A DNA stretch of 64,000 nt from Sclerurus mexicanus (lineage: Eukaryota; Chordata; Aves; Passeriformes; Furnariidae), in the NCBI GenBank assembly GCA_013396755.1, contig VWZF01007068.1, positions 987,516-1,051,515 of the forward strand, in the 5' to 3' direction. The notes beneath the pieces were generated by a model. That model ran no database searches. It saw only the letters and a program-made list of their open reading frames with translations, and had not been told where the DNA came from. Both the position numbers and the translations under genes were made by a program. Positions 1 through 12,400 of this stretch are shown here, in pieces. Within the stretch, counting starts at the first letter, position 1, and each line of letters starts with the position of its first letter.

Positions 1-2827
1 TGGAGTTACTCAGAATTACATTATTGTGGCCCTGAGCAAACCAACACAACTCTGAGGGTGACTTTATTTTTGAAGTTGGCCCTGCAAGCAGGAGAATATC
101 AGAAGTCCCTTTCAATCTAGATTATCCTGTAACATAGTACCTCTAAATTGCACTATTTTAAGCATTAATAGATCCGTTCTGCTTATGTCTGTCGGTTTCC
201 ATTTTGATAGGCATGTTTTGTATTACCCAGATTATGCTTTATATTCTCTCCTCACTGAAATTATGCAACTGAGATGTCAACACTATAATCTGAGCTGCAT
301 GACAGAACCAGGGCTCCCATTCAGGACAGCAGGCATGCACATCCAGAACTTAAAGCCAAGGGCAGTCACAGCTGAACTGCTCCAACAGTTTCTCCTTGCT
401 TTGTGTATTGGTGAAGGCATATTTGTAATACACATCTGCATATCATCTGACAATGCATAAACACCTGAGCTCTCTGGGTGAAACCTGCTATCCAGGTGAA
501 ATGAAATATTTATCTAATTCAATTGAAAACATTCAAGATTCAGCTCCAGCTATAAGAGGTCTATTAAAATTAACAAAACCAGATTTCATTATATGGCAAA
601 TTTACCATATAAAACCAAAAATAATTTGATTAATAGTACTGTGGAGCAGTAAAAAGTTTACATGATGAAATACTGGCAGTCTTCTAAAGAAAAACGAAAA
701 TGAGGAAGCGAGGGAAGCCATGAACATGAGGTAAGGATCTGTATTTCACAAAGTTTATGATTCAGGGTAGCTCCAATAACCGGTGTATGAAAAGCCAGAC
801 CACTGCATCGGAGGGCTGAACACAAACCATGAAATGACCAGAGCTTTATGCTGGCCTAACCTAGCTTCCCTCATAAAAGCCCTCTTCTCATGAAGTATAA
901 TGTGACTGACTCTAAGAAAAGTTGTGGATCACTCATCAATAACACACCAAATTCCCAGAACCAGGACTTTTAGAAAAGTTTAGTGCTGAAAGACTAGCAG
1001 GCATTTCATAGTTATGCATGCACATTTATTCAAGCCTCCCCACTCAGGTGGTATGATGCTGTTTTCTGTGGCAGAGAAGACTGATTCCCACCAGGCCGCG
1101 CACTGTGGTCTGGAAGAAGATAGAACAAATAATCAAGATGCTTGCTTCTCCTGCTCTTGAAAACTCCCAAGTGCAGCGCTAGGATTGCTGAACAACATGA
1201 ACAGAGCAACACATAATCACCCAGACACACACACCAAGACAACAAAGTAATGTCTGGCTTCTCAGCTCACATTAACCTGCACAGATCCAATACAGTAAAA
1301 AAAGCTGACATTGATTTTTGCCAGCTGAAAATCTGCCCTGAACCTTAAAGCAGCTGGAGAACACAGCTGAATATCAGATGCCTTCAAATTAAGGTAGTTA
1401 CCTCTATCCAGCTGAACTGTTTATTAGAAAGCTATATTCCCTTAACACTGCCACTTTGTAGAACTAATATATACAGTGAGTGTCCAAAGTATAGGCTTTG
1501 TATTTGAAGAAATCTAAATGTATTAGCCAACTTAATATCAACGATCAAAAAGCATGGACTCTCCCTGAAGGTAAAGAACACCCACTTAATGAAAAAAACC
1601 AAACTTGTAATAATCTTAGATCCATCTTCAATTTAGACCTTGTATTTTCCCCTGGCATCAGAGTTTCAATCGCCTTTGCTATGAGCTCTGGGTTTCAATT
1701 CACAGAGCACTAGCCCTAGGCTCCTCATCAGCATCTTCAGGTCCACTGGGACATACATTCCAAAATACAGAGCAGTTGGAAAAATGCCAACAAAATCCTG
1801 AGTGACAAACAAAGCAGACCAGTTGTTCAAGGAAATGGGGGGTATCCCCAATATTTAAAAGAGCCAAGTAGATCCAAAACCATAGGGGTCAAAACAGCCT
1901 GAAGATGTTGACAGCAAGCTGTCCCTAAGGAAGGATGTCTACCATTTCATTCAGATAAGCAACCTACAAGCCAAGGAAGACTAAACAAATTGAAAAACAA
2001 AAGCATCCAGATGGAGACATCAAAATCATGGGTATGTAGAGATTCTATGCATTTTTGTAGCTCCTTACTACAACATACCACATAAAGTGCAGATAATATG
2101 CATTACAATGGAAAACAAGAATCATGAGGGCCACTGCAAACAAAGGTGACTAGATCTCAGCCAGCTTCTCTCTGAAAGCAGCTTTCTTAAAACAAAGATT
2201 CTTACCCATACACAGGTCCTTACCTTCCCTGTTTGATGTCTGACTCCTTGTTAATCTGTTTCCCAGTACAGCATACCAGTTCAAGCACTGTGCTCCTTCT
2301 TGGCACTGACTGCACATGGCAGCTGCAAAGCCTGTAGCCAGTGAATTTTGAAGCTGTTCTGGTAGCAGTTGGCAAAAGCCTGATGTCCAGATGGACATTA
2401 AATCTGCATTATTTATAATACATCAAAAGTGAATAAACCCATGTGAAAGTGACTTATAAGGATGTTTACTTAAGGACTGATTTCTGACAGTTCCAAAGCC
2501 ACTTTTATCCAATCTATGCTTAGATGCTGGATGTTTTACTCCCTCATAGGAAAAAGTTCCGCAGCTCCTGATCACCATTGACCTTACATAACTCACTCGT
2601 GTGGAAGAACAGGTAAGTCTTGTACTTTCTACAGATTATGACCTACAAAGTAGTAGACCCATTTACAACTATCGCACTTGTGTCCAAGAGCTCAGGTTGT
2701 GCAAGAATCTCACCTGCTGAAGTTTTCCTACTTGCAGTGTGAAAGAATGGAGAAGAGGCCGGTCACAAGATGACGTTTTCAAATTAAAAATTAAACAGTC
2801 ACCAGAAAGGCAAGCCACTAGGAGAAG
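1..2827. other. Intergenic, no supported gene
   Basis: AT-rich unique sequence. All open frames are short and none resembles a family I know. A splice-flanked open stretch on the minus strand at 2224-2403 is treated as a finding because its reality is uncertain. No recognised repeat apart from the LTR that begins at 2828. Confidence 0.5.
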
Positions 2828-3120
2828 TGTCCTGGTTTGGGCTGGGAGAGGGTTAATTTTCTTCTTAGTAGCTGGCACAGTGCTGTATTTTGGATTCAAT
2901 ATGAGAATAATGTTGATAACACACTGATGTTTTGGTTGTTGCTAAGTAGTTCATATCCAAATCAAGGACACTTCAGTTCCCCGTGCTCTGCCTGCAAAGA
3001 GCTGCAGAAGATGTTGGGAAGGAGCATGGCTGTCACAGCTCACTGGAAAGGGCCAAAGGGATATTGCACACCACAGAACATCATGCCCAGTATATAAACT
3101 GCGGGAAGTTGGCAGGGAGG
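2828..3120 (+). mobile_element. Partial solo LTR of an avian endogenous retrovirus
   Basis: The stretch begins with TGTCCTGGTTTGGGCTGGGA and continues through the characteristic 'gttaattttcttcttagtag' and 'gttgataacacactgatg' blocks to 'cagtatataaactg'. From memory this matches an LTR type abundant in passerine genomes. The 'tatataaa' at about 3090 is a likely TATA box of the LTR. The 3' part beyond about 3120 no longer matches, and no internal viral genes are present, so this is a truncated solo LTR. The exact family name would need a repeat library search. It is one of the signs that the host is a bird, probably a songbird or relative. Confidence 0.75.
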
Positions 3121-6100
3121 GTCTGATCTCTTTGCTCCTCTCTATTCATTCTTAACTCTCCTATTTTCCTCCCTACCATACCAGCAGAGCTGCTATCAAA
3201 GTGCCCCTGCTACAAAGTCAGAAGGTTTAACTTTGTTTCAAGTACAGATCTCTCTGAACAAGCCTTTTTTTTGTGATATATTTCAATATGGTCTCTTCAG
3301 CAGCTTTGATGGCAAGGGTGGATTAAACACTGGGTGGGAAGGGTAATGGCAACAGCCTCTAGCCAGCATAGCAGGTTCGAGAAAGGGACATCAAACTAAA
3401 GTAATGCTAAGAGAAGTCATGCTGAAGTTTGCAAAAACTAAATTAATCTGAAATGATACTCAGTGCAGAATCAGTGAAACAGCTGTGCTTAAATGGCTTT
3501 GGGCTTCTCTAGTTTAACACCAATGGAACACAACTACGAACTAGTGAATCGGATGTCCAAAAGAATAGGTTCCAGTCTGCAAACAGAAATGACCTATTTG
3601 ATTTTCTACATCCGAGAAGTTCCATGGAAGACTTAAGTGCATAATGTTCACCCCACTCAATTTCAAACTTCAGCTATATGCAGCACTATAGTGTTGTGGG
3701 CTGGGCTTTTTTCCCCCCGGAAAAAGAATTAAAAAAAAAATCTCAAAAACAAAGCATCTCTTCCAGTAAACAGTCAGTTCTCTTTCCTTGTAATTAATAT
3801 CACATTGCTGATACAGATTTTAAAGAACAGAAGTTTCTGTTTCTCAGTAATTCAATTGTACTTAGTTATTCTAATACTGAATACAAATCCCAGAAGATAT
3901 TTAGCTTGCAACAACTGTTTCTATCTTCACGTTACTGAACTGTGCAGTAACACCAAAAGAGCCTTAAAATGCTTAATAATGATAGTTATTGTGCATATAA
4001 GAATGCAACACTGGCTTGATGTTAAGTTTCCATTTGGGAAAATTATGCTATAAATATGAAATGGGCACCTAAAAGCACAACTTAATTACAGGAGCAGAAA
4101 AGAAGGACCAAGGAGGTTTTAAGAAGCCATTAAAATCAGGTATCCCAAAATAAGAATTTGCATCAGGTTTCTAACTCTTCCAGGATACTAAAGTGTGTGA
4201 GCCAAGGCCTTCTGCAGAGAAGTGTTACTTCTTCAACCTTTGGATCAGGTCTCAGGTCACAAAACAACCCAAGCGGCTTTCTCCTAAAGCAAATCTTCAC
4301 CTTCATATACAGAAGAACATTGCAGCCTAATGTGAGGCAAGGCAAATCCCTCATGAAGACCAAATCTCCCATTCCATTGACACACCATTACCCAGAGACT
4401 CCTGCAAAAATACACTGCCATTGTGGGTGATGTGCAACAAGCTAAGGCTGCTGCACTCGTGCTATGAAACCATGAGGTTTTTCTTTGCAAAATGAAAATT
4501 GTTTTCAAATCTTAGTGTATGTAGCAATAGGTTTTTCTGTTGAGCTTTTTGTGGGGGCTTTTTCCTTGCATTTTGCAAACACTTTTTGTCTCTGTCCTAA
4601 CAATGGAAGAGTTACAAGGAAGCAATTCAGTGTTCATTGTCACTTTCAAGACACTGAATATTGATGTTCTCTGTACAGTGCAGAGAAGAGTGAAAGAGTA
4701 GCGTATTATATCCAACTACTCCTATAAATTATATAATTTGAAAACAAATAAAATAATGTAAGCTCATGAGTAGTTCTGGATGTTTCTTAGTAATTCAAAA
4801 GTTAGTACATAAGATTATTACATTTGAGACATTTCTCAGAGCTTGCAGCTTTGCACAGAAGTTACTCTGTGAGCAAACAACCCAAGCATTTGGCATGACA
4901 TTGAACTCATTCTTTCTGAGATCACAAGACAAGGTCTTCAGCCAGTATAGAATGCCTCAGCTCCATCAACTTCGTACTACCCTATCAGCTGCGCTTTGAC
5001 AGTTTGTATAAATAGAGAAGTACATGGTTTCTGATTTGGAATAAGAATGATACTGGATGACTATAGATACACTGTCTTTTTCTTCAAAATTAAACAGTAA
5101 GCAGAGCTCATACATGACTGCCCTTACTGTAAATGCATCAATTGTCATTGCTTAACACATGTTCTACATTTGGCACAGCAACAATACAAAAGTATTTATA
5201 AAACGGATTGGAGCCAACAGACGGCTCCTCCAAGCCATCAGTCTCAGAATCCTACCCAGTTGCCATTCCTTCCCAGAAAAAGCCTGGGAAAACACATTGG
5301 GAAGATGCAGGAGTACATACACATGTTTTACATCTGCTTTTGTATGTATGTGCATATATAGACACACACGTTAAGTCTATGTATAAACATGTACACATAC
5401 AGTATGTTCCACATGTGCAATAGACAGTGCTCAGGTGTCTGGGCTCTTCTGCTGCCTAAGACCTTCCTGAAAACATACTGTACGCAAAGAACTTTTTCTC
5501 TGTTCAGTAGAGATATTTCATTAAAAGACAATTTTATTTTGGAAAGACATCTTGCAACTAGATATTCTGGTTTCTGCTAAGAGGGTATTCCAAGTTTACA
5601 GGCCAGTTTCTCTGTTGCACATCCTGGCTGAAGACCTGCCACAGCAGTGATCACAACACCAGCTATGCCTAGATCAAGCTGGGGTTAGCTCTTAATCCCT
5701 TCTCTGAAAGAGGTCAGGAACAGGCATTTCAGAGGTGCATGGCAAGAGCAGAGGCCACGCGGTACAAGCACTGTTTTGGAGCTGGTGACTGCCATGCCCC
5801 ACATTTCAGAAAGGAATTTGTCTCTGGCATTGCCATGAGGAAATTTCCTCACTTTGTCAGAAAAGAGTATCGTTTTTTTCTTCAAAAATTTCAGTGGTTG
5901 AATTGCCCCTTTTCTGTGCTGATCACCATCACTGTTAATGCTCAAGTTGTTCAGTACCTTTTAACAGAATTCCATGAGTTAACTATAAATTTGCCCTTAT
6001 ACATTTGAAAAGCTTCACTTAACACTAACTGAATTCTTCTATTCCACCTTCTCAATCTATGCTAATTATTATTTATTTTCAGGCTACCATGTACTTTCTT

Positions 6101-8947
6101 ATTTATTCACATTTGAAACTAAACACAATATTTTCAGTCTTCTCTCCTGAAAAAAACTTGGTGGTTTCTATTTTGTCTCCAAACCTACTAGTTTTCTCTT
6201 GGAAAACTGTAACCAGATCATAGCAATTCAAACAAATACAGGTCCCAGTTTTCAACAATGGCATTTTAACCTTCCCATGCTATTCTCCTTCTCTGTACAC
6301 TCTAACATTTTCTTTATTCCCTGGGATACAGCTCAACAATGAGCAAGCTTTCAGCACCCTTTTCAAATTTACTTTAGGATACAACTGGACTGACTTTCAA
6401 GAGTGTTTCAGACATATTCGAAGATGGAGCTTTGCTGCATTGTAAGCCATAAAAAGCACAATTAGCAGTTGATATTGGCATGAAAAAGGTCAACATTCTT
6501 CAACCAATCACAGTGAAAATTAACAGCAGAGATATTCCCTTAAGTAACAGGTATTCAATTCCACTGAACTAGGCAGTTTTGGCACTTGGTTGTTATTAGG
6601 CCAGAGTTTTAATTACTCAGAAGGATATTGGAAAAATATGGTCAATGAAAGTAAAATGCACAATGCTTGCACTGTACCATATATGTTTGTTTTCACCCCA
6701 CCCCCAGCAAATAAAGAGGAAAATAGAACTCCTATTTGCTTTTGTGCTTTACAGAGACCAAGGAAAATTTAATTTTGTTAGTGAGGACTAATTAGATGAT
6801 TAAGGTGACAGAGCTTAACACATACCTTCAAGGGGCTCTGACCTGTCATACTAAAATTAAGAAGTGACAGCATTAACCTGAACTGTCAGCTATTGTATGC
6901 ATTTACTAAAAACTCCTTTTGAAGTGATTTGTCTAATAAGTGTCTCCTTAAGAGCAGCATGAGTACTGTTTTATCATCATAACATGTTCTTAGGAGGTTG
7001 TTGATTACACAAAAAACTCAAATTTGCCATATCACTATCTTCACATGGTGATGAAAACAACCCATTCATGCTACAAGCTTAATTTCTCCAGCTTCGTTTA
7101 TACTGGGATCAGCCAGTTCACTCTTTCCTCAAGATAATTCTCTCTGAGCTGATTTACTCCATGCATAAACAGCTGAGTAGGAATAGAGGCAGGAGAGGGA
7201 AATGATTGGAATGACCAGCTGGTTGGAATGAGAGTGTAACTACTTCTGAGCTGCAGCATTGCTGCCCATCATTTGGAGCAGTTTGTGGAATTACAAAGTT
7301 ACTTTGCAAGTTGGAGATGTTTCTAGTATTTTGAGAAGCCACTGTAGCCTCGCTTAAACAAATGTAACAGATTAACAGCCTGCCTTCGTGCTTTCCAAGA
7401 AGGAATGCCCTCTTGGCAGTAATTGCTGATAACTAGAAAACCTATCTGATAGTTGTTATCCAGTTATCTGATCTTGGACATAATAATTCTACAAAGCCAA
7501 TGTCCAGGTGTCACCACACAGCTGGGGATTCCAATTCCTATACTCAGACTGATTGACTGGCATGAATTGCACCAGTCCCACTGGCAGGGTTTCCTCAGTG
7601 AAACCTACATCATGAGCAGTTCACTGTGTTCCATTCAATAACTCAAATTATATCAGCATCTTCTTATTCAGAAACCAAACATTAAAAATTGAAAAGCTCT
7701 CAGGTCTGCAATTTAAATGGCCCCCTTATTTAAACTGTCATGGGCTTTGAACCCTCAATGACTGCAAAATGTGCATGATCTGAAAAATAACACTAATGCA
7801 AACCTAATGTTGCCCTTGGACATTTCCTTGAGGAATTCAATGTGAAATGGTCCGAGAATAAAGAAAGCTACATTTTAATTTCATTAAAAATTAAGCATCA
7901 TAACAGAACCAACAGCAAAACAGCATTAACTGAAGGCAGCACTTCTGAGCATAGGATGAAGTAATAGTTTTCACTGAAGGAGGTATGTTTGATCGTTTGT
8001 GTGCATACTCATGTGCTTTATATTTATACATATACACATAAAAACAAAAGTTCAACTTGTATTACACCACATATTATATTACAGATTTCAAAGCCATGCA
8101 TATGGGAAAATATTGAAAAGCTGTATCATGGTTTGTTTTTAAATTGAATCAGATAAGCATATATTTACTACTGGTAGTCATTAGCACATATACTGTAACT
8201 GCCTCAGTAATGGCACCCTTAGGGAAGCGATAAGGCTTGTGTTAATCAACTAGTACAACAAAGATTATTAAAATAATGTACCCTATTTCCTCATACAAAT
8301 AGCAGCTAAAAATTACATCAATATAGGAGCCCATTGTAAGAAAAATAAAATAAAAAAGGCAACAGAACACACAAAGTAGCAAAATATTGCAAACATTAAG
8401 TTTTAAAATGTCACAAGAGTCACTGGAACAGTTGTCCTACATTTAGAGAATTCCTGTCTCAGTGGTATAGTAGCTTTTATTCATTACCTTTGAAGGCACT
8501 GATTCACTAGTACACCCTGAAGAACTGAGGGCTGCATTTAAAAGTAATTTAGGAACAGTTATGAGAATTAAAAAAATTCAGTTACTGTCATTAAAAAAAA
8601 AAGAACTCTGCAAACTCACCATGTATTTTCCTACACACTGGTGCTGTTTTCTGTTTCAATTCCAAGAAACTGTGTCAGTGTGTTTCAGCTGCTGTGGTGT
8701 GGTAACTGGTTAAAAAAATTAACAGCAGAGATTTAATGTTACCACTTTACAACACAACATGAAGTCATTAGAAGTAAACTTTATATTTACTTCCAATACA
8801 CACAAATTGCACAAAGTCATAAGTCACCATAAGTTTTACTGTTTATTTCACCAAATAGAGACTCACCCATCAAACACAGAGCACAAAACCATTTTAAGCT
8901 GATATTGAGAAAAGAGCTAGGAAAGCTAATTTTCTTTTTCTTTCAAG
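3121..8947. other. Intergenic, no supported gene
   Basis: AT-rich unique sequence with only short chance frames. A region near 5739-6008 is open on both strands for about 85 codons but shows no family resemblance. A minus-strand stretch around 7154-7360 reads openly after a fair acceptor but has no donor or partner exon that I can support. Confidence 0.45.
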
Positions 8948-9474
8948 CTGAATGCTTAGCACACTTGGACCCCTCTGAAAATTCTTGCGGTATTTTAAGT
9001 AAAGTGCTCCACTTCGAGACACGGAGAGCCCAGATTTGTTGGGAAACGGGCAGAACTCGGTCCCCTGTGCACCATGCAAGCAGGAGAAAGGCTTTCCCTA
9101 AAAGCAGGAAGTCTGATTTCCACAAGCTGCAGACTTGCCAGCAGGTGGCAAGAAGACAGCCAGCCAGCGAAGGGGATGATGCTAAGCCCTGGGACGCGCA
9201 CCCGAGGAGCCAGCTGCAGCCCGGCAGGGCAGCGATGGAAAAAGAGACAGCTCCGTCAGTGCTGAGACCCCACAATGGTGACACACCGCATTCACTGGAT
9301 TCACTAAACGTCGAGAAGCTGAAAGTAAATCCGGTTCCACAGCGTTCTACAAAACAATTTATCAAATAACCAACAAAGCAAGCGTTTCGTACTGCAGTCT
9401 GCGTTGCGATTGAAGTTATGTGTTGTGCATCTTCCCACACAACCTAAGTACGAGTGCTACTTAGCTCTAATAAA
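8948..9474 (+). other. Candidate terminal exon with unidentified ORF
   Basis: A strong acceptor (a run of pyrimidines ending 'tttttctttcaag' at 8947) is followed by an open frame that runs without a stop to TAA at 9367-9369, about 140 codons after the acceptor. A poly(A) signal AATAAA lies at 9469-9474, about 100 bases past the stop. The segment is richer in GC and CpG (about 20 CpG in 480 bases) than its surroundings. The predicted peptide is basic and rich in Ser, Arg and Gln, and I do not recognise it. The minus strand is also open across 8943-9440, which weakens the coding argument, since CpG-rich sequence has few stop codons on either strand. It could be a lncRNA exon, a lineage-specific gene end, an old element or a small CpG island. 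No upstream exon was found. Confidence 0.25.
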
Positions 9475-12400
9475 AACACAATGAATGGGCAGAATGAGAA
9501 GGAGCAGACCCTGATTTTTAGGATTTTAACAAAGTCTAACGTATGTAAAAAGAACCCAAAGTTGGACCCAACATTCATTTGCACAGACAAATGAGGAGGC
9601 ATTGAAGTAAATTCAATTACCCAAATGAAGCAAGTACAGGTAAATGGAAACACAGGTGGCAAAACAGAAGCCAAAGTTTGAGGTAAAGGAGAAAGTTATC
9701 AATGAGCCCTTGCTCAGCTTTTCTAAATGCTTACTCCTACAATGTGGAACTTGATATGAAACCCATGTCCATGAGGTGGGATGGGCTCCCAGTTATAGTA
9801 AAACACAAGCAAGGATTCACTGCAATTGTAAAGGAAAGTGTCTTTAAAAAAAACAAACAACAACAAAAAACCCTCTTGTCCCTGGAAACTTTAAGATATT
9901 TCTCTGTAAGAATAATTTGGTGGACTTTTGTCAATAAAAAATTCTGAAACATAAAGTTTCTGGTCTGGAGGACCATCTCCCCACCTCTTCTTTCACTTCC
10001 CAGAACCACACAGTTTCTTATAACCAAGTCTTCTCACTACAATTCAGAGTTAAAATAAAATGCTTAAGCTGGGCATATGTTTTTCTTTTTCCACTGCTTT
10101 CTCTTTAAAAAAACTTGTAGTTTTTGCAGTTCAGGCACTATCCTTACAGGCCCTAGTAAAGTAACCAGCATATAGAATATGAACATTTTCAGACAACTCT
10201 GCAGTGGCAGATGCAAAGATGTACAAAGCATGTATGTAATTAACAGGCTGGACAACAGCAAGATTCATACCACATGCCACAGTAGTAACATTATAAATCA
10301 GTATTTAGTTGAAAGGTTCAGGGATTATTCTAATCTACAGGTGTTCCATGGATAGAAAATAGTGTAGGACCAAAAGCCAGATTGTTTGCATAAAAGTGCG
10401 TTGCAGCACCAGAGCATGCTCTAGTGTGGAGACACAACTGAAAAGCTCTTTCTTTTTTCCACCCACAAATATTAGCTTAAATTCGTGCCTCAGTCTCTCA
10501 GACATAGCCTTTGTTTATAGATACTTAGCAATACTTTAAATTACCAACAAGTGGTTAACAGGGAATTTTATAAGTATAAAGAATTATTTACAGATAATTT
10601 AAGAAGCAACATTTATTGAGGAAACTTTAATCAAAAGAAATGGAAATCAGTAAGTCCAAGAATGGCAACACATCAAGAGACTTAAATATCCTATCAAAAA
10701 TATCAGCTCAGAATTTGAGTTGTCAAATGCATGCAGTCACCTATGTGCAAAATACATACCACAAACAAATGCCCACAGCTATTGGATTAACAGTTCTGAA
10801 TATTAAGATAGAGAAAATAAATTTTTCATAAAATGGAAAGAGAGGGAAAAGCTGAATCATTTTCTTCAAATTGCAGCTTGGCCATCTGTGTATCTTGCTT
10901 ACTGCTCTTTTTACTCTTCTTTCAGCAAAATTTGGGAACTCCTAACTGCTCAACACAAATTTAAGAGTCTTTTTCACTGAAAGTGAAAGATTCTGTTATA
11001 AAACTTTCTAAGTTTGAGCCCTACCATGCTGCAACAGACAGGGGAATAGTTTCTCCCATGATTACAACCTGGGTGTGTTCTCAGGGAGAGGCCCCATAAC
11101 CTCATCTGGACTGTAGCTTCTGCTGCCCCACACCTTTCTCCAGCCCAAGCAATTTGCTCTATTGTAATGGAAAAGCACTGCAGAGAAAACTAACCAACAA
11201 AAAAGTGACTAATCTCAAGCAGAACCAGGCCCTAATCACACAAAGGCCAGGAACATTGTCAGGAAAGGGTAAGATCATGGGAATAGGAGCACAATACTAT
11301 ACCACCTTTAACTGTTATATGTTGCTAAGGACCCACACCCTGCGGTAGAAGTTGCAGAAGGAGAAGCAATTTTTGGTCACTTGAAGTCTGACAATGCAGC
11401 TTTAGAGAGAACCACACAGGCCAGGGTACTGGGAAAAGTACTGGAGCAGTTAGCAGCGTACACTTAGGGCTTACTTGGTTTTAGTTTGTACATTTGATTA
11501 AGCAAGGGAATAAGAGAGTAAAAGCCAGGCTCTGCTTCCCTTACTGAAGTGGTAGGAAAGCTTAAGTGCTCAGATCACACTAACAAATTATGCTTCTGGT
11601 CCAGTTAGTTTTAGAAGGGGTTAATAAGAAACAGAGACATCCACACAGCAAGTATTAAAACTGAAAGATGACAAACTATGACCCACAAACAGAACAATTT
11701 TAATTCCTGAAATAAAGCCTCAGAACATGCAGCACTATCAGAAGGGGCCAGCACTTTAACAATTTGTATTACTGGAAATTTAAGAGTCATACATCACAAA
11801 TTTAATAAAGAGAAAAAGCTCCTCTGCTCTTCCCCCACTAACTTTTATTTCATTTGTTCTGAGAACTCAACTATGCTGTATGTTAATTTTAGAATAAGAC
11901 TATCTGACACAAAATGCATCCAACCCTTGAAGACAGGGCTGAGTAGTAGCATCTATGACAATACTCAAAGCTTCCCTGTAAGCTGTTCATATGAATTATG
12001 CTGCTTTTCACTCACTTCATCCCAAGTTGTCAAAAAGCACATATCAGCCTTTGTTCATCTGTGTTAGCTTGTTAACTATTAAACACATGGAGATGGAAAC
12101 CACAAAGTACATGAAGATGCATAATGTTGTTCAAGGCAATGCTTTTCTAAAAAGCATCATTTCACTAAGAGGTTTATTTGTCCTGAGAAGATTATGTTTG
12201 CCTCAATGAGTTTTGAATTCTGAAGTAAAACTTCGATTCCATAACTCAGATCTATTTTACAACCATATCTTCCCGGTTTTTCTGAAGCTTTTTCATGGAT
12301 TAATTTTGGAATGAACATATGCTGTATGAAAAGAACCTGAGTTACCAGAGAATACAGTAATATTAAGAAATCAGGCTCCTCAATTAATGCTAGTTAAGCA

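Noticed and set aside
5330..5410. Mixed TG/CA dinucleotide stretch
   Set aside because: Too short and irregular to call a microsatellite.
5580..5700. Minus-strand frame reading 'GVVITAVAGLQPGCATEKLA'
   Set aside because: Glycine- and alanine-rich wording looked enzyme-like, but it has a poor acceptor, ends at a stop after about 33 codons and has no neighbours.
8943..9440. 165-codon open frame on the minus strand
   Set aside because: It mirrors the plus-strand frame in a CpG-rich patch and has no poly(A) signal or splice context of its own.
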